A stretch of 7,348 nucleotides of DNA from CAYSLA01 sp964431685 (GTDB lineage Bacteria > Armatimonadota > UBA5829). A program made the position numbers and the translations under genes. This document shows positions 1 through 5,869 of this stretch, piece after piece. Location of the stretch: positions 1-7,348 of the forward strand of contig CAYSLA010000169.1 in assembly GCA_964431685.1 (NCBI GenBank), given 5' to 3'. Position 1 is the first letter of the stretch. Every line of letters starts with the position of its first letter. Under the pieces are notes generated by a model. That model ran no database searches and had not been told where the DNA came from. It saw only the letters and a program-made list of their open reading frames with translations.

Positions 1-17
1 TTTTCATTCCCTTGTGC

Positions 18-99
18 GGCGCGAAGCGCCATGATTGACTGAACTTGGTTCAGGACCCATCCCTTCACCGTATGGGTGCCGGATCAAGTCCGGCATGAC
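18..99. repeat. Cluster of small palindromes; two inverted copies of a dispersed-repeat-like unit
   Basis: Seen directly: three perfect hairpins in a row. GGCGC-gaa-GCGCC lies at 18-30, CTGAAC-ttg-GTTCAG at 39-53, and TGCCGGA-tcaag-TCCGGCA at 77-95. The second and third are also linked by ACCCAT (55-60) and ATGGGT (72-77), which are reverse complements. Read on the opposite strand, the third hairpin has the same plan as the second: a stem around a central ACTTG, then ACCCAT. They therefore look like two diverged copies of one palindromic unit placed head to head, as in REP/BIME-type elements. From memory, units with a GGACTTGATCC core are common intergenic repeats in many bacteria. It lies downstream of the aldolase gene and could protect the transcript end, but there is no T tract, so I do not call it an intrinsic terminator. 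Positions 100-240 show only weak short inverted repeats. Confidence 0.6.
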
Positions 100-240
100 T
101 TAGTACCAAGCGAGACTGAGCTCTTACGTAGTATCACCGGTCAGATCCATCGTTGCCTTGGGTGGGTGTCAAGACGGTACGCTTCAATCTCGGATTGTCA
201 CTGCGTCGGACGCCAGACGCTCATTCCACCCGACTCCCCT

Positions 241-1095
241 TCACGCCTTGCCGGCGCTGCCGAGTTCGTGCATCCATTTTGCAGTGGTCTGTTTTACCGC
301 GGATTTTGCATCCATCAGAGCGTGGGCATACCAGCCTTTGCCGTCTTTGGACTGCTCGAATTGCGCGATTGCGTTGAGGAATGCCCTGGCCAGTTCGCTT
401 GCTACGTTTACTTTGCTCACTCCAATTCTGATGGCGGTCTGGAGCTGGTCGGGTGGAGTGCCTGAGCCGCCGTGCAGGACCAGCGGGACGCCGGTTGCGC
501 TTCGAATCGCTTCCAGGCGCTCAAAGTCCAACACCGGACGTTGTTTGTAGAGGCCGTGGGCGTTGCCGATCGCTGATGCGAGCGCGTCTATTCCGGTTCG
601 CCCAACAAACTCGGCCGCCTTGTCAGGCTCGGTGAGGGACGCCTCCGCATCGCCCTCGACTGTCGCATCGTCCACGCGCCCTACAGCTCCAAGCTCACCT
701 TCGACCGTGACCCCTTTGGGGCGCGCCAGGTCTACAACAGCTCGTGTAAGGCGAACGTTCTCCTCGAAGTCGCAGCGCGAGGCGTCCATCATCACGGATG
801 GAAAACCTGCCTCAATACACTCCTTAACAAGCTCGATGTCAGTTGCGTGGTCGAGGTGCAGGCACACCGGCACATCGACTTCATCCGCAACCCATTTCGC
901 TACGTCAACCACCATCTTCGTCCCAAGGAGCGGTATCTCCCACGGGCCGATTATGAAGATTATTGGAGACCTCAGCTCAGTTCCAGCTTCGGCCACTGCT
1001 TGAGCGGTTTCCGCGTTGCAGAAGTTGAATGCGCCTATCGCATAGTGTTTCTTTTGCGCCTCCTCAAGAAGAGGATTCAGACCGACTAGTTTCAT
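241..1095 (-). CDS. Class II fructose/tagatose-bisphosphate aldolase family protein
   Basis: A 284-residue zinc-dependent class II ketose-bisphosphate aldolase, predicted cytosolic. The family cleaves a phosphorylated ketose reversibly to dihydroxyacetone phosphate and an aldehyde. Visible active-site elements are HLDH (residues 80-83, with Asp82 the expected catalytic acid and His83 a metal ligand), VEGELG (131-136, Glu134), GNAHG (177-181, His180 metal ligand) and LHGGSG (207-212, His208 metal ligand). The NVAS segment (230-233) matches the DHAP-binding region. As I recall them, these positions equal the GatY/KbaY numbering (82, 83, 180, 208). That supports both subfamily and start. The ATG at 1095 has AGGAG eight bases upstream; an ATG two codons earlier is too close to it. 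The gene begins 28 bp after the DeoR-family gene and is presumably co-transcribed with it. True substrate is unknown: fructose-1,6-bisphosphate, tagatose-1,6-bisphosphate or a deoxy/acid sugar phosphate are all possible. Confidence 0.93.
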   Translation of the reverse strand: MKLVGLNPLLEEAQKKHYAIGAFNFCNAETAQAVAEAGTELRSPIIFIIGPWEIPLLGTKMVVDVAKWVADEVDVPVCLHLDHATDIELVKECIEAGFPSVMMDASRCDFEENVRLTRAVVDLARPKGVTVEGELGAVGRVDDATVEGDAEASLTEPDKAAEFVGRTGIDALASAIGNAHGLYKQRPVLDFERLEAIRSATGVPLVLHGGSGTPPDQLQTAIRIGVSKVNVASELARAFLNAIAQFEQSKDGKGWYAHALMDAKSAVKQTTAKWMHELGSAGKA

Positions 1096-1123
1096 GTTCA
1101 TAGCTCCTGTTCTCGGGAATGAT

Positions 1124-1927
1124 TCATCTCCCACCTTCTACGCTTTCCACAACGGGCTCATCGGCCAATATGACTTCGACCCCTGCATTCCGAAATGACT
1201 CCACTACGGCTGGATCCGCTCTGCAGTCCGTGACAAGGGTGTCGATCTGTTCGCAAGACGCCACTCTGTACGGCGAGAACAGACCAAGCTTGGAGTAGTC
1301 CGCGACCACCACAAGCCGATGCGAAGATTGTATCATTGCCCTCTTGGTTTGTGCGGTCAGCGGGTTTGGCGATGTTAGGCCTTCGTCAGGCGATACCGCG
1401 TCGGCACCCAGTATCGCAACATCCGACCAATACTGCATAATCTGATGTTCGGCCATTGGCCCGGTGTTGGTTCCGGTCGTGGCGCTCATCTCGCCGCCGA
1501 TCATCAGCAGGGTGACCTGCTCACGGCTTGCCATCTCCCGCGCAACGTCAAGCGAGTTGGTGATGACCGTCAGATTAGCGGCCATAATGTGCCTAGCAAC
1601 CTGATAGGTGGTGAACCCGCCGTCGATCATCAGCGTATCATCATCGTTGACCAGAAGCGAAGCAGCTCTGCCAATCCATTCCTTCTCGGTAGGATTGAGT
1701 CTGCGGCTCTCGGCAATTGTCGGGCCGACCCGCACGTGCGGGAACGCCGTCGCCCCGCCTCTGGTTCTCTTGATAAGTCCCTTGCGGTTTATCCGGGCTA
1801 GATCGCGCCTAACGGTGGTCGGCGAGATGTCGAGCGCCAAGGCAATCTGTTCGACAGTCGCGCTTCCCTGGGCGTCGACCAGGTTGATGATCTGCTCCCA
1901 TCTCTCCGGGATGATCCTGCCATTCAT
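1124..1927 (-). CDS. DeoR-family transcriptional regulator
   Basis: A 267-residue repressor of the usual DeoR-family length. The N-terminal winged helix-turn-helix spans about residues 5-60, with SATVEQIALALDISPTTVRR as its core and the wing at KRTRGGA. The C-terminal DeoRC sugar-phosphate sensor follows (about 75-255), with the phosphate-loop-like IDGGFTT (101-107), VITNS (121-125), GGE (144-146), GAD (174-176) and DYSKLG (210-215). The family represses neighbouring sugar genes and is released by a phosphorylated intermediate. The chosen ATG at 1927 has a strong GGAGGT eight bases upstream and lies about 25 bases after a near-consensus promoter. An upstream in-frame ATG at 2032 lies beyond that promoter and is rejected. 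It is transcribed away from the PfkB kinase and ahead of the aldolase, so it probably controls both units and itself through the repeat array at 1986-2041. Confidence 0.93.
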   Translation of the reverse strand: MNGRIIPERWEQIINLVDAQGSATVEQIALALDISPTTVRRDLARINRKGLIKRTRGGATAFPHVRVGPTIAESRRLNPTEKEWIGRAASLLVNDDDTLMIDGGFTTYQVARHIMAANLTVITNSLDVAREMASREQVTLLMIGGEMSATTGTNTGPMAEHQIMQYWSDVAILGADAVSPDEGLTSPNPLTAQTKRAMIQSSHRLVVVADYSKLGLFSPYRVASCEQIDTLVTDCRADPAVVESFRNAGVEVILADEPVVESVEGGR

Positions 1928-1958
1928 CAGACCGCACCTCCGAAACCTGCATAGCACC

Positions 1959-1987
1959 AATATAGCAGGCTGTTGACCGTTTGTCAA
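1959..1987 (-). promoter_or_regulatory. Sigma70-type promoter for the deoR-like/aldolase unit
   Basis: On the minus strand, TTGACA (1987-1982, perfect -35) is separated by exactly 17 bases from TATATT (1964-1959, 5 of 6 to TATAAT). Transcription would start near 1952, giving a leader of about 25 bases that carries the GGAGGT ribosome site. A perfect inverted repeat TTGAC-cgttt-GTCAA (1973-1987) covers the -35 and could serve a regulator or be incidental. Confidence 0.8.
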
Positions 1988-2041
1988 GCGATAATGAGCG
2001 ATACATGCACGATAGGATATGTTATTGCCCATATATTGCCC
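1986..2041. promoter_or_regulatory. Five-copy octamer array, candidate DeoR-family operator
   Basis: Seen directly: AAGCGATA (1986-1993), GAGCGATA (1996-2003) and GCACGATA (2007-2014) on the plus strand, with starts 10 and 11 bp apart. Two exact TATTGCCC copies follow (2023-2030 and 2034-2041), 11 bp apart. Each reads GGGCAATA on the minus strand and fits the same loose consensus RRGCRATA. Helical-turn spacing puts all sites on one DNA face. The array lies between the two divergent promoters, and its first copy overlaps the minus-strand -35 by two bases. Several DeoR-family repressors are known to use multiple direct repeats, so binding by the adjacent regulator is a reasonable inference. I did not see the motif in the second divergent region at 4398-4587. 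Confidence 0.6.
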
Positions 2042-2071
2042 CTTATCAAGAACAACTAGACCAGTTCACGC

Positions 2072-2100
2072 TTGACGCAGGGAAGGCGCAGTGCTACAAT
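2072..2100 (+). promoter_or_regulatory. Sigma70-type promoter for the PfkB kinase gene
   Basis: TTGACG (2072-2077) and TACAAT (2095-2100) each match the consensus at 5 of 6 bases and are separated by 17 bases. Transcription would start near 2107. This excludes the in-frame GTG at 2091, which lies inside the promoter, and supports translation from the ATG pair at 2133/2136 preceded by GGAG at 2127-2130. Confidence 0.75.
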
Positions 2101-2135
2101 CAGATGCACGCAAAGTCTGGATAGCTGGAGAAATG

Positions 2136-3053
2136 ATGAGAACACAGACACCGATTGTTGCCGGGGCCGGAGTATGCTGCGTAGACCACATGTTCGTCAC
2201 GCCTCAGATACAGTGGGGCGACAGTGTGCATATGAGCGACTACATGGTCCAGGGCGGCGGCCTTGTAGGCACCGCTATCGTCGCGTGTGCAAGACTGGGC
2301 GCGCAATGCGACCTGTTCACCCTGCTTGGGGATGATAGCGTCGGGGAGGAGATTGTCGCCGAGCTTGTCGCCGAAGGAATACCGCCGGATGGCATTCGTA
2401 GAATCAAGGGCGGCAGTAGCCCCTTCAGCTTCGTGCACATTGACAAGGACAGTGGCGAGAGAACGATATTCCACCACGAGGCGTCAGGTCTAAGCTTTGA
2501 CCCTGGCGAGTTCCCAAGCGAAAGAGCCGTGACCTGGGATGCTCTGCTGGTTGACTCGTACTACCTTGATCTCGCGATGGCTGCCGCGAAGGCAGCTCGG
2601 CTGCACTGCGTGCCAGTGATCGCTGATATCATTCCAGAACCCACCAATCGTGAGCTTATCGAACATGTGGATATACTCATCGCTCCAAAACACTACGCTA
2701 GCCAGTTGGGCCTTGAGGATGACCTGCCAAAGGCTCTCGATGCCATTCACAGCCTCGGACCGACCACTGCTGTGATAACTCTCGGCGCCGAAGGGTGCGT
2801 GTTTTCGAGTCCCGAGGGAACTGGCAGAGGCGATGCGTTCAGCGTGGAGGTGGTTGACACCACAGGTGCCGGAGACACGTTCCACGGTGCGTTCGCGTAC
2901 GGAACTGCACGGGGATGGGACATCGCAAAGTGCGCGGAGTTTGCGTCAGCGGTAGCAGCCATCAAGTGCACAAAGACCGGCGGCCGAACAGGTCTGCCCT
3001 CGCTGTCACAGGCAACTAAGTTCTTGAAAGAGCGAAGCGGTCTTGACTGGTAG
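2136..3053 (+). CDS. PfkB/ribokinase-family carbohydrate kinase
   Basis: A 305-residue cytosolic kinase of the PfkB (ribokinase-like) family, which transfers the ATP gamma-phosphate to a sugar hydroxyl. Visible landmarks are the N-terminal strand VAGAGVCCVDHMF (8-20), the glycine-rich signature 1 region GGGLVGTA with ARLGA and TLLGDDSVG (40-70), VITLGAEG (213-220), and signature 2 DTTGAGDTFHGAF (241-253), where Asp247 is the expected catalytic base. The asparagine usual in signature 1 (GGxxxNxA) is glycine here (Gly45). Length is normal for the family. The start is the second of two adjacent ATGs, five bases after GGAG; the ATG at 2133 would add one residue. The gene is alone on its strand, divergent from the DeoR-like regulator, and its product may supply the substrate of the aldolase. 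Candidates for its substrate include a ketohexose phosphate (as in tagatose-6-phosphate kinase) or a keto-sugar acid; the sequence does not settle it. Confidence 0.92.
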   Translation: MRTQTPIVAGAGVCCVDHMFVTPQIQWGDSVHMSDYMVQGGGLVGTAIVACARLGAQCDLFTLLGDDSVGEEIVAELVAEGIPPDGIRRIKGGSSPFSFVHIDKDSGERTIFHHEASGLSFDPGEFPSERAVTWDALLVDSYYLDLAMAAAKAARLHCVPVIADIIPEPTNRELIEHVDILIAPKHYASQLGLEDDLPKALDAIHSLGPTTAVITLGAEGCVFSSPEGTGRGDAFSVEVVDTTGAGDTFHGAFAYGTARGWDIAKCAEFASAVAAIKCTKTGGRTGLPSLSQATKFLKERSGLDW

Positions 3054-3172
3054 GTGTTGTCCGTGCAGTCCGCGAGTCTTGCATCTGCAGAGGAGATCGC
3101 CCGCACGGAATTCATACCCGTTCAAACACCGTCCATTGGATGTCTCGCCGAAGCACGCCGCATACTCCTATC
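3054..3172. other. Convergent intergenic gap without a recognisable terminator
   Basis: This gap separates the 3' ends of the kinase gene (plus) and the SDR gene (minus). It holds one widely spaced inverted repeat, TCCGTGC (3060-3066) and GCACGGA (3103-3109), with a 36-base loop, and a small TCTGCAGA palindrome. Neither is followed by a T run on either strand, so termination here may be Rho-dependent or structured in a way I cannot see. I see no gene in it. Confidence 0.5.
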
Positions 3173-3946
3173 TCAGAAATCTCTGTTGAAACCGCAGACC
3201 CAACCGCCATCAACTACGATGTTGTGTCCGTTGATGTAACTCGCCGAGTCCGAGGCCAGGAAGGCGACAGCATCCGCAATCTCTTCCGCCTCACCTGGCC
3301 GGCCCTGCGGGATGAACGACACAACTCGATTGGCCATTTCTTTGAACGCGCTATCCTCGCCGTAGAACAGTTTGCGGGTGCCTTCAGTCAGCGTTGAGCC
3401 TGGAGAGACGCAGTTGACTCGGACTCCCACAGGACCCAGTTCGCAAGCCATAGCTTCTGTCATCTTGATGATGCCTGCTTTGGCGGCTACGAAGCCAACC
3501 TGAAGTCGCAAAGCAACCACGCCGGCCACTGATGCGATGTTCACGATGTTGCCGCTTCTCTGCTCGATCATCACCTGGGCTGCCTTGCGGCAGCAGTAGA
3601 ATGTGCCATTCAGGTCTATGTTCATTATCCGGTGCCAAGTCTCAACGGGGTACTTGTCCGTGGTCACTCGCTCTTCTTTGGTGCCTGCGTTGATGCCGGC
3701 GTTGTTGACCATTACATCAAGTCGCCCGAACCTGCTGACAGCCTCATCAATCAGGTGATTGACCTGATCGATATCGCTGACGTCACAGGGGATGAATACT
3801 CCACCGAGATCCTGGGCGGTCTTCACGCCGGCTTCCTGCTGGACGTCGGATACCACGACTCTTGCCCCGTTGGAGGCGAATAGTGTGGCGATGGCCTTGC
3901 CAATCCCGCCTGCCGATCCGGTGATGATGGCGACTTTGTCTTGCAT
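3173..3946 (-). CDS. SDR-family protein with catalytic Tyr replaced by Phe
   Basis: A 257-residue classical short-chain dehydrogenase/reductase fold. TGSAGGIG (9-16) is the NAD(P)-binding glycine motif. Asp34 at the end of the second strand (VVVSD) suggests NAD(H) preference. NNAG (81-84), Asn109, Ser139 (IASVAG) and Lys156 are in place. The catalytic tyrosine of YxxxK is phenylalanine: the segment reads GFVAAKAG, with Phe152 encoded by TTC at 3493-3491, one base from a tyrosine codon. The C-terminal SYINGHNIVVDGG (236-248) is standard. The protein may be inactive, altered in chemistry, or affected by a sequencing error. It follows the cupin gene by 16 bp. An alternative ATG at 3970 (adding MTERSRFN) overlaps the cupin stop as ATGACTGA, which would give translational coupling; GAGG lies nine bases before it. 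The start at 3946 has only AGGT upstream, so the start is uncertain. Confidence 0.9.
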   Translation of the reverse strand: MQDKVAIITGSAGGIGKAIATLFASNGARVVVSDVQQEAGVKTAQDLGGVFIPCDVSDIDQVNHLIDEAVSRFGRLDVMVNNAGINAGTKEERVTTDKYPVETWHRIMNIDLNGTFYCCRKAAQVMIEQRSGNIVNIASVAGVVALRLQVGFVAAKAGIIKMTEAMACELGPVGVRVNCVSPGSTLTEGTRKLFYGEDSAFKEMANRVVSFIPQGRPGEAEEIADAVAFLASDSASYINGHNIVVDGGWVCGFNRDF

Positions 3947-3962
3947 GTTAAACCTGCTTCGT

Positions 3963-4397
3963 TCAGTCATCTCCATCCACCTCGCGATAAGTTGTTCCCC
4001 AAGCCTCCAGACGCATGTCGTACATCTCATTCGCGCCTTTGGCGGGTTGCCCTGCCCAGACGGTGAACAGTTCGAGAGGCTCGCTGTCGTCCTCATTGTG
4101 AACCGCGTGGAACGTACCTCCGGGGATAAACACTACCGTTCCCGGGTTGAGTTCATACGTCTGACCCGCCATGTCCAGCCTGGCGTGGCCTTTCAGGATG
4201 ATATAGAGCTCGTCGTGCCCTTCGTGAGCAGCGCCCGGTAGTGCTTTTCCGGCCTCCACAACACCGTGATTCACTTGTATCCCCTCACTGCCGCAGTTGA
4301 ACACGTCAATCAGCATGCGGGACGTGTACAGACCCTCGCATCCAGGTGCGATGAATGGCATGACATTCTCCGGATGAACAACTTTTGCGTGTGCCAT
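3963..4397 (-). CDS. Small single-domain cupin protein
   Basis: A 144-residue protein with one cupin beta-barrel. Motif 1 is PGAAHEGHDELYIILKG (54-70), offering His58, His61 and Glu63 as metal ligands with slightly unusual His-x2-His spacing. Motif 2 is a perfect G-x5-P-x-G-x2-H-x3-N (Gly86 to Asn101), with His97 as the expected fourth ligand. It should therefore bind a divalent metal. Cupins of this size include sugar isomerases, epimerases, dioxygenases and plain ligand-binding proteins, so I assign no reaction. No signal peptide or membrane segment is present. The ATG at 4397 has AAGGA six bases upstream. The gene is first in a two-gene minus-strand unit with the SDR and is divergent from the larA-like gene, which suggests a role in the same sugar or sugar-acid pathway. 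Confidence 0.88.
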   Translation of the reverse strand: MAHAKVVHPENVMPFIAPGCEGLYTSRMLIDVFNCGSEGIQVNHGVVEAGKALPGAAHEGHDELYIILKGHARLDMAGQTYELNPGTVVFIPGGTFHAVHNEDDSEPLELFTVWAGQPAKGANEMYDMRLEAWGTTYREVDGDD

Positions 4398-4433
4398 TGG
4401 ATATCCTTTTCAGCCTCCAACAAAAATAGCGTA

Positions 4434-4463
4434 ATTATGAGGACTACAGTCACCTGCTGTCGA
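4434..4463 (-). promoter_or_regulatory. Probable promoter for the cupin-SDR unit
   Basis: On the minus strand TCGACA (4463-4458) and CATAAT (4439-4434) each match the -35 and -10 consensus at 5 of 6 bases, with an 18-base spacer. The start would be near 4427, about 30 bases before the cupin ATG. A second, weaker minus-strand pair, TGGACA (4539-4534) and TATCCT (4516-4511) with 17-base spacing, lies farther upstream. Confidence 0.5.
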
Positions 4464-4482
4464 ACTCTATGTACTGGACACA

Positions 4483-4495
4483 GAATAGACTATTC
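4483..4495. promoter_or_regulatory. Perfect palindrome in the cupin/larA divergent region, candidate operator
   Basis: GAATAG-a-CTATTC is a perfect 13-base palindrome in the roughly 190-base region between the divergent cupin and larA-like genes. It is bracketed at a distance by inverted CTGGACA (4474-4480) and TGTCCAG (4534-4540). Such symmetry fits a dimeric regulator site, but no regulator in this window is obviously paired with it, and it differs from the octamers at 1986-2041. I found no convincing plus-strand promoter for the larA-like gene; TTCAGA (4493-4498) with TACCAT (4515-4520) is only a weak candidate. Confidence 0.4.
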
Positions 4496-4587
4496 AGAGT
4501 GCCTGCGGAGAGGATACCATATATGCTTGCGACTGTCCAGCGTTCGGCATCCCGCGCTGAGTTTCCACACATCACAGAGGACCGTTG

Positions 4588-5850
4588 ATGCTACACAGTT
4601 TCCCGTACAGCGAGTTTCCCGATCTTCACATACCGGACTCGTGCCGCGTCGAAGTGTACACGCTGCCCGAACAGCCGCTGGACAAGAGCGATGAACAGAC
4701 GGTGCGAGACGCGCTGCACTCTCCGATCGGATGCGGAAGACTGAAGGAGATGGTAGGCGCCGGGATGCGAGTGACTATCGCGGTCGACGACAGCAGCAGG
4801 TCAACGCGCACCGAGTTGATGCTTCCGCTCGTGCTGGAAGAACTGCGTGACGCGGGTGTGAAGCGCGAGAGCATCACAATCCTGATCGCACTAGGCACGC
4901 ACCGACCTATGACAAGTGACGAGATGGAAGCCAAGTACACTCCCGAAGTAGTAGCCGGCTATCGAATGGTCAATCCGAGATGGCAAGACCAGAGCAGCTA
5001 CGTAGAGGTGGGGGTGTCGTCGCGTGGTTGTCCAATCCGCGTGCACAAGGATGTTTCGGATGCCGACTTCGTTGTTGGCATCGGGCAAACCATAGCTCAT
5101 ATGATTGCCGGATTCGGAGGCGGGGGCAAGATCATTGTCCCCGGGTGTGCCGACGGCGACACAGTGGGCGAAGTGCATTGGCTGGCAAACGAAGTTCCTG
5201 AAGGGATGCTGTACGCGCAAAGAGAAAACGCGGTGCGTGAAGCTATCGATGAGTTCGCATTGAAGGCCGGACTCAACTTCATATTGAACGATGTACCGCA
5301 CGGGGACGGACACCATCTCGCCGGAGCATTTGCCGGACATCCGATTCTGGCGCACAAAGCCGCGTGCGAAGCTGCCCTGCGGATGTGCGAGGTGAAGATT
5401 CGGGAGAAAGCTGATATAGTTGTCGCAGATGCCTATCCGGCCGACCTGGACTTCTGGCAGGCACTCAAAGGAATGAACGTCGCCTACAGTGCGGTGAAGG
5501 ACGGCGGCACAGTGATACTCGTAACACCGTGCCACGAAGGCGCAAGCTCGCAGCACCACGAGGTTACGTCAATCGGCTATATCCGCACCGAACAGGTGCG
5601 GTTGATGGTCGAGCAGGACAAGCTTGATAAGTGCATCGGCGGCAATCTGTTCCTTGGCGCGCAACTGCTGAACAAGGGGCCAGGGATTCTGGTCACCAAA
5701 GGAATCACAGAGGACGAAACGCGGTCAATGGGCTTCGCCTGGGCTCCCGACCCGGCTGCTGCCCTTGAACTGGCGCTGGAGAGACACGGTCGGTCAGCAA
5801 GCATAAACGTACTCTACAAAGCATCCAAGATGATTTGCACTATACAGTAA
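4588..5850 (+). CDS. larA-like: LarA-family nickel-pincer racemase/epimerase (DUF2088)
   Basis: A 420-residue member of the lactate racemase (LarA) superfamily, about the length of Lactiplantibacillus LarA (424). These enzymes use a lysine-bound nickel-pincer nucleotide to invert the carbon alpha to a carboxylate by hydride transfer. Visible motifs are DDSSR (67-71), GTHR (103-106, His105), AHMIAGFGGGGK (170-181, His171 and the pincer-bearing Lys181), His197 in EVHW, and WQALK (290-294, Gln291 and Lys294). These sit at a constant offset of three to four residues from the LarA catalytic positions I remember (108, 174, 184, 200, 295, 298), so the active site looks complete. The superfamily includes racemases of other 2-hydroxyacids and an aldonate 2-epimerase. 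Among sugar genes, a sugar-acid epimerase is more likely than lactate racemase. The ATG follows AGAGG by seven bases; a TTG lies just before it. The SDR gene follows after 19 bp. The larB, larC and larE maturation genes are not in the window. Confidence 0.9.
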   Translation: MLHSFPYSEFPDLHIPDSCRVEVYTLPEQPLDKSDEQTVRDALHSPIGCGRLKEMVGAGMRVTIAVDDSSRSTRTELMLPLVLEELRDAGVKRESITILIALGTHRPMTSDEMEAKYTPEVVAGYRMVNPRWQDQSSYVEVGVSSRGCPIRVHKDVSDADFVVGIGQTIAHMIAGFGGGGKIIVPGCADGDTVGEVHWLANEVPEGMLYAQRENAVREAIDEFALKAGLNFILNDVPHGDGHHLAGAFAGHPILAHKAACEAALRMCEVKIREKADIVVADAYPADLDFWQALKGMNVAYSAVKDGGTVILVTPCHEGASSQHHEVTSIGYIRTEQVRLMVEQDKLDKCIGGNLFLGAQLLNKGPGILVTKGITEDETRSMGFAWAPDPAAALELALERHGRSASINVLYKASKMICTIQ

Positions 5851-5869
5851 TCTGAGAGGTACTTATTCG

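Noticed and set aside
203..220. GCGTC...GACGC hairpin downstream of the aldolase as a terminator
   Set aside because: The stem is only five pairs and no T tract follows on the minus strand.
76..550. Overlapping plus-strand open frames at the left end
   Set aside because: They mostly lie antisense to the aldolase C-terminus and show no family motif; three mutually overlapping frames suggest shadows.
1986..2041. CRISPR-like repeat array
   Set aside because: The units are octamers with 2-3 bp gaps and mixed orientation, which suits a protein-binding array and not CRISPR repeats and spacers.
2091..2135. Upstream GTG start for the PfkB kinase
   Set aside because: It falls inside the TTGACG-17-TACAAT promoter, before the predicted transcription start, and the added residues do not look like the family N-terminus.
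3060..3109. Inverted repeat TCCGTGC/GCACGGA as a bidirectional terminator
   Set aside because: The loop is 36 bases and neither strand has a following T run.
3054..3239. Short plus-strand open frame after the kinase gene
   Set aside because: No ribosome site, no recognisable motif, and it runs into the 3' end of the convergent SDR gene.
4891..5559. 222-codon open frame on the minus strand opposite the larA-like gene
   Set aside because: It is antisense to a gene with complete LarA motifs, shows no family motif of its own and has cysteine/histidine-rich shadow-type composition.
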